A stretch of DNA of 64,000 bases from Rhodothermales bacterium (GTDB lineage Bacteria > Bacteroidota > Rhodothermia > Rhodothermales > Bin80). Position numbers and translations under genes: made by a program. The stretch is taken from NCBI GenBank assembly GCA_022822185.1, contig JAJECE010000011.1, positions 1 to 64,000 of the forward strand. Reading direction: 5' to 3'. Shown piece by piece: positions 1 to 8,870 of this stretch (positions are counted from its first letter, which is position 1; every line of letters begins with the position of its first letter). The notes under the pieces were generated by a model. That model saw only the letters and a program-made list of their open reading frames with translations. It was not told where the DNA came from and did not search any database.

Positions 1-380
1 CTTTTTTTCGCCTTGCCCCTTTTCTTGAACCTGGGCAGCCCCCGCTTTTTCTTGAAGAACTGCTTGTAGGCATCCGCCAGATCCTTCAGTCCGGTGCGAG
101 TTGCGTTTACAGGATAATCTCTTAGCCATGGTGCGACCGTATCCTTGTGTGCTTTATACCACTTGTAGAAATCAAACTGAGAGGTCTGGGATTTCCCGGT
201 TTCCGTGTAATCGTCTTTGGCTTTTGCCAGCGCCGCATTCCAGAGATACCGGTTGACACCCGCCAGTCCATTCAGGAACCGGCAGGTCTTCTTGTCGCCT
301 CGCAGACGAAAGCGGATCGTTACATGCTGCCGTTCCCCTGAACCAACGGAGGACTTTGTCTTACAATCTTTAACGAGCAT
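1..380 (-). CDS. tnpB: IS200/IS605-family TnpB (OrfB), N-terminal part, cut by window edge
   Basis: The minus strand reads open from an ATG at 380 to the window edge (about 126 codons). After a short N-terminal extension the protein has the typical TnpB opening: a basic strand (VTIRFRLRGDKK), then NRYLWNAALAKAKDDY, NATRTGLKDLADAYKQFF and a basic KKKRGLPRFKKRGK stretch, which match the helix-turn-helix region of OrfB/TnpB. TnpB proteins are RNA-guided nucleases of IS200/IS605 elements. The RuvC catalytic residues would lie outside the window, so activity cannot be judged. No tnpA is visible on this side. The start is chosen as the first ATG in frame, and there is no clear ribosome site. Confidence 0.85.
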   Translation of the reverse strand, partial: MLVKDCKTKSSVGSGERQHVTIRFRLRGDKKTCRFLNGLAGVNRYLWNAALAKAKDDYTETGKSQTSQFDFYKWYKAHKDTVAPWLRDYPVNATRTGLKDLADAYKQFFKKKRGLPRFKKRGKAKK

Positions 381-407
381 AGCATCAAGCGGATGATATT
401 GTGTAGG

Positions 408-437
408 CAATCGGGGAGACACTATCCTTCCCGATTG
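408..437. repeat. Hairpin upstream of tnpB, candidate IS605-type end palindrome
   Basis: CAATCGGG at 408-415 and CCCGATTG at 430-437 form a perfect 8-bp stem with a 14-base loop, 28 bases upstream of the tnpB start. IS200/IS605 elements lack terminal inverted repeats but carry subterminal hairpins at each end. The position fits the left end of this element, but the cleavage site cannot be fixed without the other end. Confidence 0.45.
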
Positions 438-1066
438 TACCCATTTTATCCACCTGAATGGAAGAGGTTCCCCTCATTGTTACTTATGGATATATAATTC
501 CCCAAAGTTACTGATTTTCCCGCAAATACCGCCGCAACGCCGTATCAAGGGCACCCGGAGATCTCTAAAAACAGATTTCCATCTTCTTGATTTTTGTCAT
601 GTTCGGTGAACGGGTTGCTTTTGGAAGCCATCAGGACAAGGCCAACTCTCTGAGATAGGGACATTACGGAGAAACAATACCGGCTGATGTCATTTACATT
701 TTTCGCTGAAGTCACTTGAAAACTTCATTTCAGGAAGAGAGCGCACATAACGAGGCGGATCAGTGAACTGCGAACTCCAATTGCGTCCGACAAAGATCAT
801 TCCTGAATGAAAAGCACCCTGCACTCCGACCGCTTACCTTATCTCTGCCATGACATCATGGAAGGCCATGTACGAAATATCCTGACACATCGTTCCTAAG
901 AATAGAACGTAACTTCGGACCGAACAGATGATCACCATGATGAATTCCGCGCAGAGACTCATGTTGCTGAAAATTGATCCCGACCGCATTAAAGCCTGTA
1001 TAATTGTTTTTAGCTAACCGAGGCGTGCCAAATACAGTACATACAGAAACCCGAAATCAACTCTCA
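438..1066. other. Intergenic region, no gene recognised
   Basis: About 630 bases between the tnpB element and the penicillin-binding protein gene. Only very short open frames are seen, including a 28-codon minus frame at 545-631 that ends in DTALRRYLRENQ if one shift is allowed. This may be a decayed gene end, but nothing can be named. Confidence 0.5.
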
Positions 1067-3349
1067 ATGATTGCGAAATACAAGAATTTTTTACTTCGTA
1101 TTTTTCGGAAGGGCGACGCCGCGCATGCCGCATTTATCCTGAGCATTCCGGCCTTAGCAGTCATTGCAGGTGCCATCTTTTTGCTGACGTATATGTGGAT
1201 CCTATCCTGGGATACTCCCTCTCTGCGGGAGATCGAAAACCCTGAATTGTCCTATGCCAGCGTCGCTTATACCGCAGATGGTGTTGAACTGGCCCGGTTT
1301 GGTCGGCAGAACCGCAGCTGGGTTCCGTTTGACTCTATTTCTATTCACGCACGGCAGGCACTGATTGCCACCGAAGATCACCGCTTCTATAACCATTGGG
1401 GGGTCAATCTCTTTCGTACCGCCTCGGCAGCAACCCAATCTTTACTTGGCAAACTTGGGCTTCCTTTTGATCGTCAGGGGGGATCCACCATCACCCAGCA
1501 GCTGGCACGCAACATTTACAATGAGCAAATTGGATTTGAGGTCAGTGTGAACCGAAAATTAAAAGAAATGGTAACCGCAGTGCGTCTGGAACAACTCTAT
1601 TCAAAAGACGAGATCGCCGAAATGTATTTGAATACGGTCCCGTTCCTTTATAATGCCTATGGAATTGAAGCTGCTGCACGGACCTACTTTGGCAAAGCTG
1701 CCTCTGATCTGGATATACTTGAAAGCGCGACACTGATCGGACTCCTCAAGGGAACCTATCGCTACGATCCCCTGCGCAATCCTGAACGATCCAAAATCCG
1801 TCGAAATACCGTATTGCGACGAATGATCTCGCAGGAATGGCTTGACAAAGACACCTATGAGGTTGTGAAAGACTCTTTAACCACTACCCGGCTCCGAACC
1901 GCCGATGTAACACAAAGCATTGCGCCTTATTTTGCCGAGCAGGTTCGTCAGTGGGCATCAGAATGGGGAAAAGAGGAAGGTATTGACATCTATAACAGCA
2001 GACTGCGCATTGAGACCACACTGGATTCCAGAATGCAATCCACCGCCCGCTCCGCCGTAACCGGTACACTAGATGGTTTGCAGGCAGTCGCGAACTGTGA
2101 GTGGAGTGCTGCCGCCAGCCCCCGAATGCGATATGGTGGAGAAATTCCGAAATATCTGACAGATCCCTGTCATACAGATCCCGATAATCACTGGGCATGG
2201 TTTTGGGAACGTAATTCAGCCCTTCTGAATGCATATATCCGGGAATCTACACAATATCGGAGCCTTCGGAATGAAGGCAAAAACGGGGCGGATGCCTTGC
2301 AGGAATTGAAAAACGATCCCGCATTTATTGACTCGCTTAAAAGCACAAAAAGCCGTCTGGAAAATGGCTTTGTTGCAATGGATCCGACCAACGGATATGT
2401 CAAAGCTTGGGTCGGTGGACGAGATCTTTCTACGGACTGGTATGACCATGTGAGCGTTGCCAGAAGACAACCGGGCTCGGTATTCAAACCCTTCACCTAT
2501 GCATTCGCAGTTGATGCCAACTACTCACCGGAAAAACTTTATATGGATTCTGTTTTTCAGTACCCAAATGAAGTCACAGGAGAAGTATGGAGTCCACAGA
2601 ACTTCAGCGATGAAACCACCGGAGAATGGATACCGATGCGGGAGGGCCTAGCCCGTTCTCTGAATACCATCACTGCACAGGTCATCCATGACATTAATCC
2701 GCTGAATGTAGCGAATCTTGCAAAAAATATGGGGATCAAAAGTGATCTGGACCCCGTCCTGTCGCTAGCGCTGGGGACAAGCGAAGTCACGCTCCTCGAA
2801 TCGGTTAATGCCTACAGCACCCTGGCCAATCGGGGAATCCAGACGGACCCGGTCATGGTTACCCGAATCATCAATGAAGAAACGGGAAAGATTGTCTATG
2901 ACTATCAGCAGGACCCCTCACGCACACACCCGCGTGAGGTCCTTTCCGAAGAAAAGACCGCCGTTGTGATTGATATGCTGCGGGATGTGATCAACAAATC
3001 CTATGGCACCGGTATTCGTATCCGAAGTGGCTACGGATTGTATGGATATGACTTCGCAGGAAAGACTGGAACGACCCAGAAAGGGGCGGATGGCTGGTTT
3101 GTCCTCATGCACCCAGAACTGGTTACGGGTGCGTGGGTCGGCTTTAATGACCGGCGCATGAATTTTCGTTCCTCCTACTGGGGGCAGGGTGCACACAATG
3201 CCCTGTTTGTGGTCGGCGAATTCCTGCAGAACCTGTCGGAAAATGAAGATCTCATGCTCAGCATCAACAACACCTTCCCCTCTCCGTCTTTACGCAGTGA
3301 AATCTCCCCTCAGGATCAGCAATCTCCGGAGACCCGCGTCAACTGGTAG
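1067..3349 (+). CDS. Class A penicillin-binding protein (PBP1A/1C-like transglycosylase-transpeptidase)
   Basis: Bifunctional peptidoglycan synthase anchored in the inner membrane by one N-terminal segment (ILSIPALAVIAGAIFLLTY). The glycosyltransferase domain shows ATEDHRFYNHWG with the catalytic Glu, and GGSTITQQLARN. The transpeptidase domain shows the nucleophile motif SVFK, then ARSLNT, then KTGTTQ, so all three penicillin-binding motifs are present. A spacer with extra Cys and Trp residues separates the two domains. Length (about 760 residues) is normal for the family. The frame also opens at a TTG at 1004, but the ATG at 1067 (MIAKYKNF) puts a short basic segment before the membrane helix and is preferred. 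The gene stands alone, convergent with the sulfatase gene. Confidence 0.93.
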   Translation: MIAKYKNFLLRIFRKGDAAHAAFILSIPALAVIAGAIFLLTYMWILSWDTPSLREIENPELSYASVAYTADGVELARFGRQNRSWVPFDSISIHARQALIATEDHRFYNHWGVNLFRTASAATQSLLGKLGLPFDRQGGSTITQQLARNIYNEQIGFEVSVNRKLKEMVTAVRLEQLYSKDEIAEMYLNTVPFLYNAYGIEAAARTYFGKAASDLDILESATLIGLLKGTYRYDPLRNPERSKIRRNTVLRRMISQEWLDKDTYEVVKDSLTTTRLRTADVTQSIAPYFAEQVRQWASEWGKEEGIDIYNSRLRIETTLDSRMQSTARSAVTGTLDGLQAVANCEWSAAASPRMRYGGEIPKYLTDPCHTDPDNHWAWFWERNSALLNAYIRESTQYRSLRNEGKNGADALQELKNDPAFIDSLKSTKSRLENGFVAMDPTNGYVKAWVGGRDLSTDWYDHVSVARRQPGSVFKPFTYAFAVDANYSPEKLYMDSVFQYPNEVTGEVWSPQNFSDETTGEWIPMREGLARSLNTITAQVIHDINPLNVANLAKNMGIKSDLDPVLSLALGTSEVTLLESVNAYSTLANRGIQTDPVMVTRIINEETGKIVYDYQQDPSRTHPREVLSEEKTAVVIDMLRDVINKSYGTGIRIRSGYGLYGYDFAGKTGTTQKGADGWFVLMHPELVTGAWVGFNDRRMNFRSSYWGQGAHNALFVVGEFLQNLSENEDLMLSINNTFPSPSLRSEISPQDQQSPETRVNW

Positions 3350-3507
3350 TATCTCCCCATTGAACATTATGCAGGATTCCCCATGATCCGTCTGTGAGAT
3401 GAAATCACATATTCTGATCAGGAAGCCTTCACGATCTGGCTGGCAACTGCCCAGGCCACAACAGAAAAACGGCACACTGGAGATTACCTGAATCGTCTCC
3501 GTGCACC

Positions 3508-5253
3508 CTACAGTTCTTCGATCCGTTCCAGTTGCAGAAGCCGGACATCGGCAACCGCCTTTCCCGGGATGCTGACTGCCTGCAGAACAAGAGGATGATG
3601 CCCCGCTTCAAGCGAGATTGTCCCCAGTACTAGTGACCGAAAATCCTTCACATACGATTCAATCCGCGGCACACGATCCTCATTCATTCCGTATTCGGGG
3701 GGATCATGTGCATCCACTATTGCGGCCTGCAGTGAACTGTCACCAAAGCTCAGATCAATCTGCGCCCCCTCATCCCCTTCCGCTGTCGTATAATACAGGG
3801 TCGCTTTGTATTCTCCAGATGTCAAAACCTCTGCATCCCATAAAATAGAATCCTGGAGACTCGTCCAGTTGCTCAGAAAACTGTCATTGGGGTACCGGTT
3901 GGATCGCTGAATCCCTCCCGATGCCGTCGCATCCCGTGCGGGAAGCCATGTAATTTTTTCATCTTCAAAGCCAACCGTAAAAGGGCGCTTCTGATAGGAT
4001 TCCGGGACTACTTCACGAATCCATCGTGCCTTTGACTGCTCCAGAGAATCTACAAGTTCAGGATACTCAGACGCTAAATCTACGCGCTGCTCCCGATCAT
4101 TGACAATATTAAACAGCCCTCCCAAGTGGCCCAGACGATGGGTTTGTGTCCTGACACTCGTGCGTCCTCTCCAATGAGAAAAAAGAATTCGATCCTGCAC
4201 AGAATTGCGGTCACCCCGAAGGAGCGGAGCAACGCTGATCCCGTCCAGTGGATCACTGATCTTGAGTTCAATATTGCTGAGTTCTGCCAACGTAGGCATC
4301 AGATCAATCGCAGCCGTGATATCCGGAATGACCATTCCCCCGGCAATCACACCTGGCCACTGCATTAGAAGTGGAGATCGGACCCCTCCTTCGTCCGTAG
4401 ATCCTTTCCTGCCTTTCATGCCGGCGTTCCACCGTGCTCCGTTCGGGCCGTTGTCCGAAAAATAGAGCACAATCGTCTCTTCGGTGATCGACAACTCATC
4501 TAGAAGTGTTATGACCCGGCCTACGTTCCAGTCAATATTGAGCATCATGGCGAGGGCCGCCCGTGTATGGAGGAGATCTTCCTGTTCTGGAGAATGATGA
4601 GATTGCTGGAGTTCGAACACCTGATCCCACCACTCATCGGGCACCTGCATGGGAGAATGCGGTGTGTTGTAGGGCAAAAAAACGAGGAATGGGGATTCGA
4701 CATGCGTACGCATAAACTCCATGGCAGACTCCGTCAAATCATCCGGTAAGTATCCGCTTCCCTGTACCAAATCGCCATTTTCCTCGATAGGCGGTGAAAA
4801 ATAATGTCCCCAATGACCCGATGGGAATCCGTAAAAATGATCAAATCCACGGTGGTTGGGATGATATGGCCCCTGTTGGCCGTTGTGCCATTTCCCAAAG
4901 ACCCCTGTCGTATAGCCTGCATCCTGAAAGACCTCCGAGAGCAGGATCTCATCCGTATCCAGACGCTCGGCCCCCGCGCTGGTTCCATGCACACCGGAGC
5001 GGGGATGATATCGCCCTGTCAAAAGTTCTGCACGGGTTGGAGAGCAGACCGGGCTCACATAAAAATTCTCAAACCTAGCCCCCGAATGAGCAATCTGGTC
5101 GATATTCGGTGTCTGGATACTGGTATTGCCATTGATGGATAAATCGCCCCAGCCCTGATCATCCGTCAGGATAATGATTACATTCGGGGAACGCTCGGAA
5201 TTGCAGGATGCGAACAGCATCACAGCAGACAGCAGGAAAATTGTGCGGGTCAT
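3508..5253 (-). CDS. Sulfatase family lipoprotein (arylsulfatase A-like)
   Basis: Predicted sulfate ester hydrolase of the alkaline phosphatase superfamily. The N-terminus is a lipoprotein signal with lipobox LFASC, so the protein is probably anchored at the cell surface or in the periplasm. Metal ligands DD appear in ILTDDQGWG near residue 31, and the active-site motif CSPTR places the formylglycine-forming Cys at about residue 70. FSDNGPNG later provides the second part of the metal site. The roughly 130 C-terminal residues beyond the catalytic fold look like an extra beta-rich domain, common in polysaccharide-acting sulfatases. The substrate is unknown. No maturase (anSME or FGE) gene lies nearby. 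At 581 residues the gene is complete. Confidence 0.92.
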   Translation of the reverse strand: MTRTIFLLSAVMLFASCNSERSPNVIIILTDDQGWGDLSINGNTSIQTPNIDQIAHSGARFENFYVSPVCSPTRAELLTGRYHPRSGVHGTSAGAERLDTDEILLSEVFQDAGYTTGVFGKWHNGQQGPYHPNHRGFDHFYGFPSGHWGHYFSPPIEENGDLVQGSGYLPDDLTESAMEFMRTHVESPFLVFLPYNTPHSPMQVPDEWWDQVFELQQSHHSPEQEDLLHTRAALAMMLNIDWNVGRVITLLDELSITEETIVLYFSDNGPNGARWNAGMKGRKGSTDEGGVRSPLLMQWPGVIAGGMVIPDITAAIDLMPTLAELSNIELKISDPLDGISVAPLLRGDRNSVQDRILFSHWRGRTSVRTQTHRLGHLGGLFNIVNDREQRVDLASEYPELVDSLEQSKARWIREVVPESYQKRPFTVGFEDEKITWLPARDATASGGIQRSNRYPNDSFLSNWTSLQDSILWDAEVLTSGEYKATLYYTTAEGDEGAQIDLSFGDSSLQAAIVDAHDPPEYGMNEDRVPRIESYVKDFRSLVLGTISLEAGHHPLVLQAVSIPGKAVADVRLLQLERIEEL

Positions 5254-5355
5254 GAAATTGATAATTGTGGGTTTGCTTTTCGTACTGACAGCATCTCGGC
5301 AGATACTGCAAACGATATTTTTCAGTATGATTTTGAATTCTCCCTGATCTGATCG

Positions 5356-5881
5356 TTATGAATCATCCCTGTTCATGCCAAACTCTACTCCAAGTGATCG
5401 AAGCATCATGAACGTATCTACCCATTCAACATTGAACTCATTGCAGACATCCGGCAACTTAACTGCTCGCCTGGATTTTGGGGAAGACTGCTCGTTCGTA
5501 ACAACTATAGCATTGTGTACTCTTGCAAATGCCGCAAGTCAGGCATCTGCAGTAGAAGAAAAAGCAGTCTTTGCTTCACCATGATATCGTTCGTGCCCTG
5601 TCACCCATTCCATAATCTCGTTATAAGCCTCCACCACATCCTCCGTATCCACAATCCGAAAAAAATGCTTGGTGAACTTCTCCTTTGGCCCATTGGACGA
5701 GATCCTCAGTTTATCGACCAGCAAACACTTCTGTACGAACTGGGATAATGCTGTATATCCGACCTTCTTGATGGTGATAGATCAGGCTTTCCCAGAATCC
5801 TGGGCATAGATCAAAAGCATAGTACCTGTTTTTGGCTGTTATAAGAACATCAGCATCCACAATGTAGAATTGATCTTTCAT
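5356..5881 (-). pseudogene. DUF4411 (PIN-like toxin candidate), broken by frameshift and stop
   Basis: Read on the minus strand from the ATG at 5881: MKDQFYIVDADVLITAKNRY, then YAFDLCPGFWESL and IIPVRTEVFAG, the typical start of DUF4411 proteins, which pair with XRE-ImmA regulators. The frame then hits TAA. A one-base shift near 5711-5718 restores DKLRISSNGPKEKF and EDVVEAYNEIMEWV. A second break is an in-frame TGA at 5541-5539 where relatives carry Trp (AD-W-L). The frame continues as LAAFARVHNAIVVTNEQ through to VEWVDTFMMLRSLGVEFGMN and stops at 5356. The length of 526 bases equals 175 codons plus one base, which supports a single inserted base. The start overlaps the stop of the small ORF upstream (TGATG). 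Confidence 0.85.
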
Positions 5882-6060
5882 CAGCGGATGCGTATACCCA
5901 GTCGTTCGGCATAGGTTTGAAATGTTCCTCCGTAGAGTCCAGTCAAGTCGTAAGCCTCTTTAAATCCAATCTCTCCTCCCTTTGCTGCACTTATTATATG
6001 AGTGGCAAAATACTTGCCAACACGCGCATTCTGGTTATTGTAAAAATCGCCTCCAGACAT
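5881..6060 (-). CDS. Small protein (59 aa) between ImmA and DUF4411 genes
   Basis: An open frame on the minus strand from ATG at 6060 to TGA at 5883-5881. It starts MSGGDFYNNQNARVGKYFA, continues with AAKGGEIGFKEAYDLTGLYG, and ends YAERLGIRIR. It begins 18 bases after the ImmA gene stops, and its TGA shares a base with the DUF4411 ATG, so the three genes form a tightly packed operon. This close packing and the ordinary composition support a real gene despite its size. The central part could be a small helical DNA-binding or antitoxin-like fold, but I do not recognise a family. It is intact, unlike the gene after it. Confidence 0.7.
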   Translation of the reverse strand: MSGGDFYNNQNARVGKYFATHIISAAKGGEIGFKEAYDLTGLYGGTFQTYAERLGIRIR

Positions 6061-6078
6061 CCTTTTCTTCTGACCTTG

Positions 6079-7035
6079 TTATTTGGTTTGGCCTTGGTAG
6101 AAAACCAAAAATTGATCACGATCAATAAGAGCCAGATCCATCGCTCTGCGGGCTATCACCACTGGACTCACTTTGAAAAATTGTTTTAACGGTTCATAAG
6201 GCACTCTTTCCTGGCTGAACTGCCTCCATTTCCTGTAAAACTCGTTCGATGGCATAAGAAACTCGGCCGCTGCTTGATTACACCAAGCTTCTATGCCCAT
6301 ACTATCTGGAAGTAGATGTTCAAAACCAGAGATTCCATCTTCCCCTAACCAGATATGCGCCAGTTCGTGAGCAAGTGTAAACATTTGAGCAGATTTTGCG
6401 TCTCTATCGTCCACGAAAATCAAGGGTGCATAGGGATCTGCAAATGCAAAGCCGCGAAATTCCTCTACCTTTATTTGGCGGTGCGTATTGTTCCCTACGA
6501 CACCATTAATCACTGCCATTACACCGATCTTCTCAATCATTCGTCGTAACTGATTCACTGCAACATACTGATTCGCCACCGTTGCCGCCCACCCATCACC
6601 TATGCCGACGATTTTTCGCATTTCACGCCCCACCATATCAGGGGGGGGGGCGGTCAGGTGGGCACTCCCTGCAAAGAAGAGCGGCTCAACCTTCTGGCCA
6701 ATAAGATATTCATGCGGCCACCTCTGCCTCCGCAGCATCGCATGAATGGTATCCATCAGATCTGGACTCATATCCCCCCTTTTTTCCTTCTCCGACACAG
6801 TTCGGAAATCGGGAATTGGAAGCCGTTCCTCTGGAGGCGAATTAAGGAAGAGATACCCAAACGGCACACGAACAGCCCGGGCGAATGCCTCAAGTTGTTT
6901 GAAGGTGGGATATGCACTACCTCGTTCCCATTCGGGCAACTTTTTAAATTTTATTACGAGGGCATCCTGCGTGATTCCTGCGCGTTCACATGCCCAGATC
7001 AGTAGTTTTGGCTTAACAGGGACGGCGCTCATCAT
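6079..7035 (-). CDS. XRE-family regulator with ImmA/IrrE metallopeptidase domain
   Basis: The first 70 or so residues form a Cro/C1-type helix-turn-helix (ACERAGITQDALVIKF, then LEAFARAVRVPFGYLF). The C-terminal half carries the zinc peptidase motif HELAHIWLG. XRE-ImmA proteins often control prophage or toxin-antitoxin genes by cleaving or binding partners. Here it leads an operon with a 59-residue protein and a DUF4411 pseudogene, which supports a toxin-antitoxin-like role. A run of ten C on the coding strand (plus-strand G run at 6641-6650) encodes APPPD in the linker between the domains. The frame is intact at the present length. The start MMSAVPVKPK is the first ATG; the next codon is also ATG. 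Confidence 0.88.
   Translation of the reverse strand: MMSAVPVKPKLLIWACERAGITQDALVIKFKKLPEWERGSAYPTFKQLEAFARAVRVPFGYLFLNSPPEERLPIPDFRTVSEKEKRGDMSPDLMDTIHAMLRRQRWPHEYLIGQKVEPLFFAGSAHLTAPPPDMVGREMRKIVGIGDGWAATVANQYVAVNQLRRMIEKIGVMAVINGVVGNNTHRQIKVEEFRGFAFADPYAPLIFVDDRDAKSAQMFTLAHELAHIWLGEDGISGFEHLLPDSMGIEAWCNQAAAEFLMPSNEFYRKWRQFSQERVPYEPLKQFFKVSPVVIARRAMDLALIDRDQFLVFYQGQTK
6641..6650. repeat. Poly-G tract (G10) inside the XRE-ImmA gene
   Basis: Ten consecutive G on the plus strand, read as CCC codons around residues 129-131 of the XRE-ImmA protein. Runs of this length are prone to slipped-strand errors. A change of one base would separate the DNA-binding domain from the peptidase domain. Confidence 0.9.
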
Positions 7036-7720
7036 CGCCCCATTTCTGTTTCAGATTCCAACTCGTTTCCTGCCTGAAATGTCTCATACCGCAAAGATAG
7101 GAATTTATATTCGTGTATGCTCAGGGCGATTGCACGAATTCCAAAAGTTCAAACCTCCATTTCGAAATTCCTCTCCTTTTGCCCTGCCGCAGACGATACG
7201 GACAGGATCCTGACTTCGACGGTCAACCACCAAATGGAGATGTGTAGAGCGGGATTCCTGAGGGAAGTGAACATTATAAACGGAGAAATAAAAATCCATC
7301 CATAGCGCCTGGAAATGGATGTTTTTACAAATTGACGGCCGTCAAACCGTCGGAGTCAGGACAGGATTGTCTGGAAACGGTATACTGGTTGGCATGTGAC
7401 GGTGCCGATTACGTCTTGGGGAGACCATGTTGTCTGCGATTGCCTGTTGATTCTTTTCTCATCCGACATAAATCTGCTATACCGGCGGACTATTTCTGCC
7501 TCTAGTACGCGATTTGAACAGGATTAGGCACTACCCCCGGAACTCTCTAGGGATGCCTGCATCCACCTATCCCCGAATCCTGCTGGTAAGACGGATTTCA
7601 GTACATGCGACCACCTTACCAACCAGGGTTAAGCGTTACCCTGATTCCCGAAATCACATCAATGTTCCCGGTTTCGCGGCCATGGCTTCCGCAGTTTGCA
7701 TGCGTGATTTGAGATACTGG
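7036..7720. other. Intergenic region, no gene recognised
   Basis: About 685 bases between two minus-strand genes. Several short frames are open on both strands, but none resembles a known family. No tRNA or clear terminator was seen. It presumably holds the promoter of the ImmA operon near its left edge. Confidence 0.6.
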
Positions 7721-8590
7721 TCATCTCCCGTCCTGGGTAGGCCGCCAGGTCACATATCCCTGTGCCGCTGCTTCTGCTGCCGCCTGCTTCGCATCTTCCT
7801 CATGCTCAAATATACCATAGACCCCTGAACCTGACCCCGTAAGAGATGCAAACCCTGCTCCACTGCGCAGCAACGAGGACTTGATGCCCTCTATTTCGGG
7901 CCATTTTGAAAATACCGGCCCCTCAAAATCATTCTCCAACTCACGCCTCCAACGATCCAGATCATTGGATTGCACCACCTCCATGAGGTTTACACGATTC
8001 GACCCGAATACATCTAACTGCCGGAATGCCCATGCCGTAGAAATCTGAATATTCGGCACAATGACCACTAAATGAAATGGAAATACATACCCGGTCATGG
8101 GAGTCAGCCGTTCCCCTCTCCCCTCCGCATAGGCGGTGCCTCCATGCAAAAAGAACGGTACATCTGAACCAAGTTGCAGTGCGAGTGCATCCAGTGGACG
8201 GGCTGTTTGCTCCAACTCCCAGAGTTTATACAGCATTCGAAGCACCGTCGCGGCATCACTGGATCCGCCCCCGAGTCCCGCGCCATGCGGAAGTAGTTTC
8301 TCAAGATGGAAGGACGCGCCATAATCTATATCTGCAATCTTCCGCAAAAGTCTCGCAGCACGAATCACCAAATTATCCTCTCCACATGAAAGCGTCCCGT
8401 CTGTGCAAGTCATGCTGATTTCTTCCGCGGAACATATCGTGATCTTATCCGCCCATCCAATTGAATGAAACACTGTTGCCAGATCGTGGTATCCGTCCTG
8501 CCGTCTGCGTATAATGTGAAGCCCAAGATTGATTTTGGCTGGCGCCTGCTCAGATAGCCCCTGTCCCAACATTAATTTTGTGTCCAACAT
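7721..8590 (-). CDS. ispE: 4-diphosphocytidyl-2-C-methyl-D-erythritol kinase
   Basis: GHMP-family kinase of the non-mevalonate isoprenoid pathway that phosphorylates CDP-methylerythritol. The N-terminal motif EQAPAKINLGLHI and the ATP-binding loop LPHGAGLGGGSSDAA are diagnostic. A C-terminal GSGSGVYGIFE segment matches motif 3 of GHMP kinases. The open frame begins at a TTG at 8641, but the ATG at 8590 (MLDTKLMLGQGL) gives the usual family start about 15 residues before PAKINL. At about 289 residues the length is normal. It is transcribed away from the polysaccharide cluster. Confidence 0.95.
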   Translation of the reverse strand: MLDTKLMLGQGLSEQAPAKINLGLHIIRRRQDGYHDLATVFHSIGWADKITICSAEEISMTCTDGTLSCGEDNLVIRAARLLRKIADIDYGASFHLEKLLPHGAGLGGGSSDAATVLRMLYKLWELEQTARPLDALALQLGSDVPFFLHGGTAYAEGRGERLTPMTGYVFPFHLVVIVPNIQISTAWAFRQLDVFGSNRVNLMEVVQSNDLDRWRRELENDFEGPVFSKWPEIEGIKSSLLRSGAGFASLTGSGSGVYGIFEHEEDAKQAAAEAAAQGYVTWRPTQDGR

Positions 8591-8870
8591 TCTCAATTGA
8601 CCCCCGATCCAGAAGTACAGAAGCCTCCATGTCCGTTTCAAAGACTATATCCGGTAAACTCTCGAATCTACCAGACGAATCCGGGTTTACGACCTTAATC
8701 TGTACAAGTACCTCATTCTTTGAACCCTCAAAAACATAAACACTGGAGACTCAGAATTTGTTTGGGAACATAGAGGACTAAAGGCCGTTGGACGCTCAAA
8801 TTTCGACGAAAATATCGCTGCATCGGCTACTCCGTATCCATTTCCATTTATTGTATAACTTCTTTTGCCG

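Noticed and set aside
545-631. 28-codon frame with a possible DTALRRYLRENQ tail
   Set aside because: Needs a frameshift and has no identifiable family.
7105-7299. 64-codon minus-strand ORF upstream of ImmA
   Set aside because: No motif and no clear start; likely chance.
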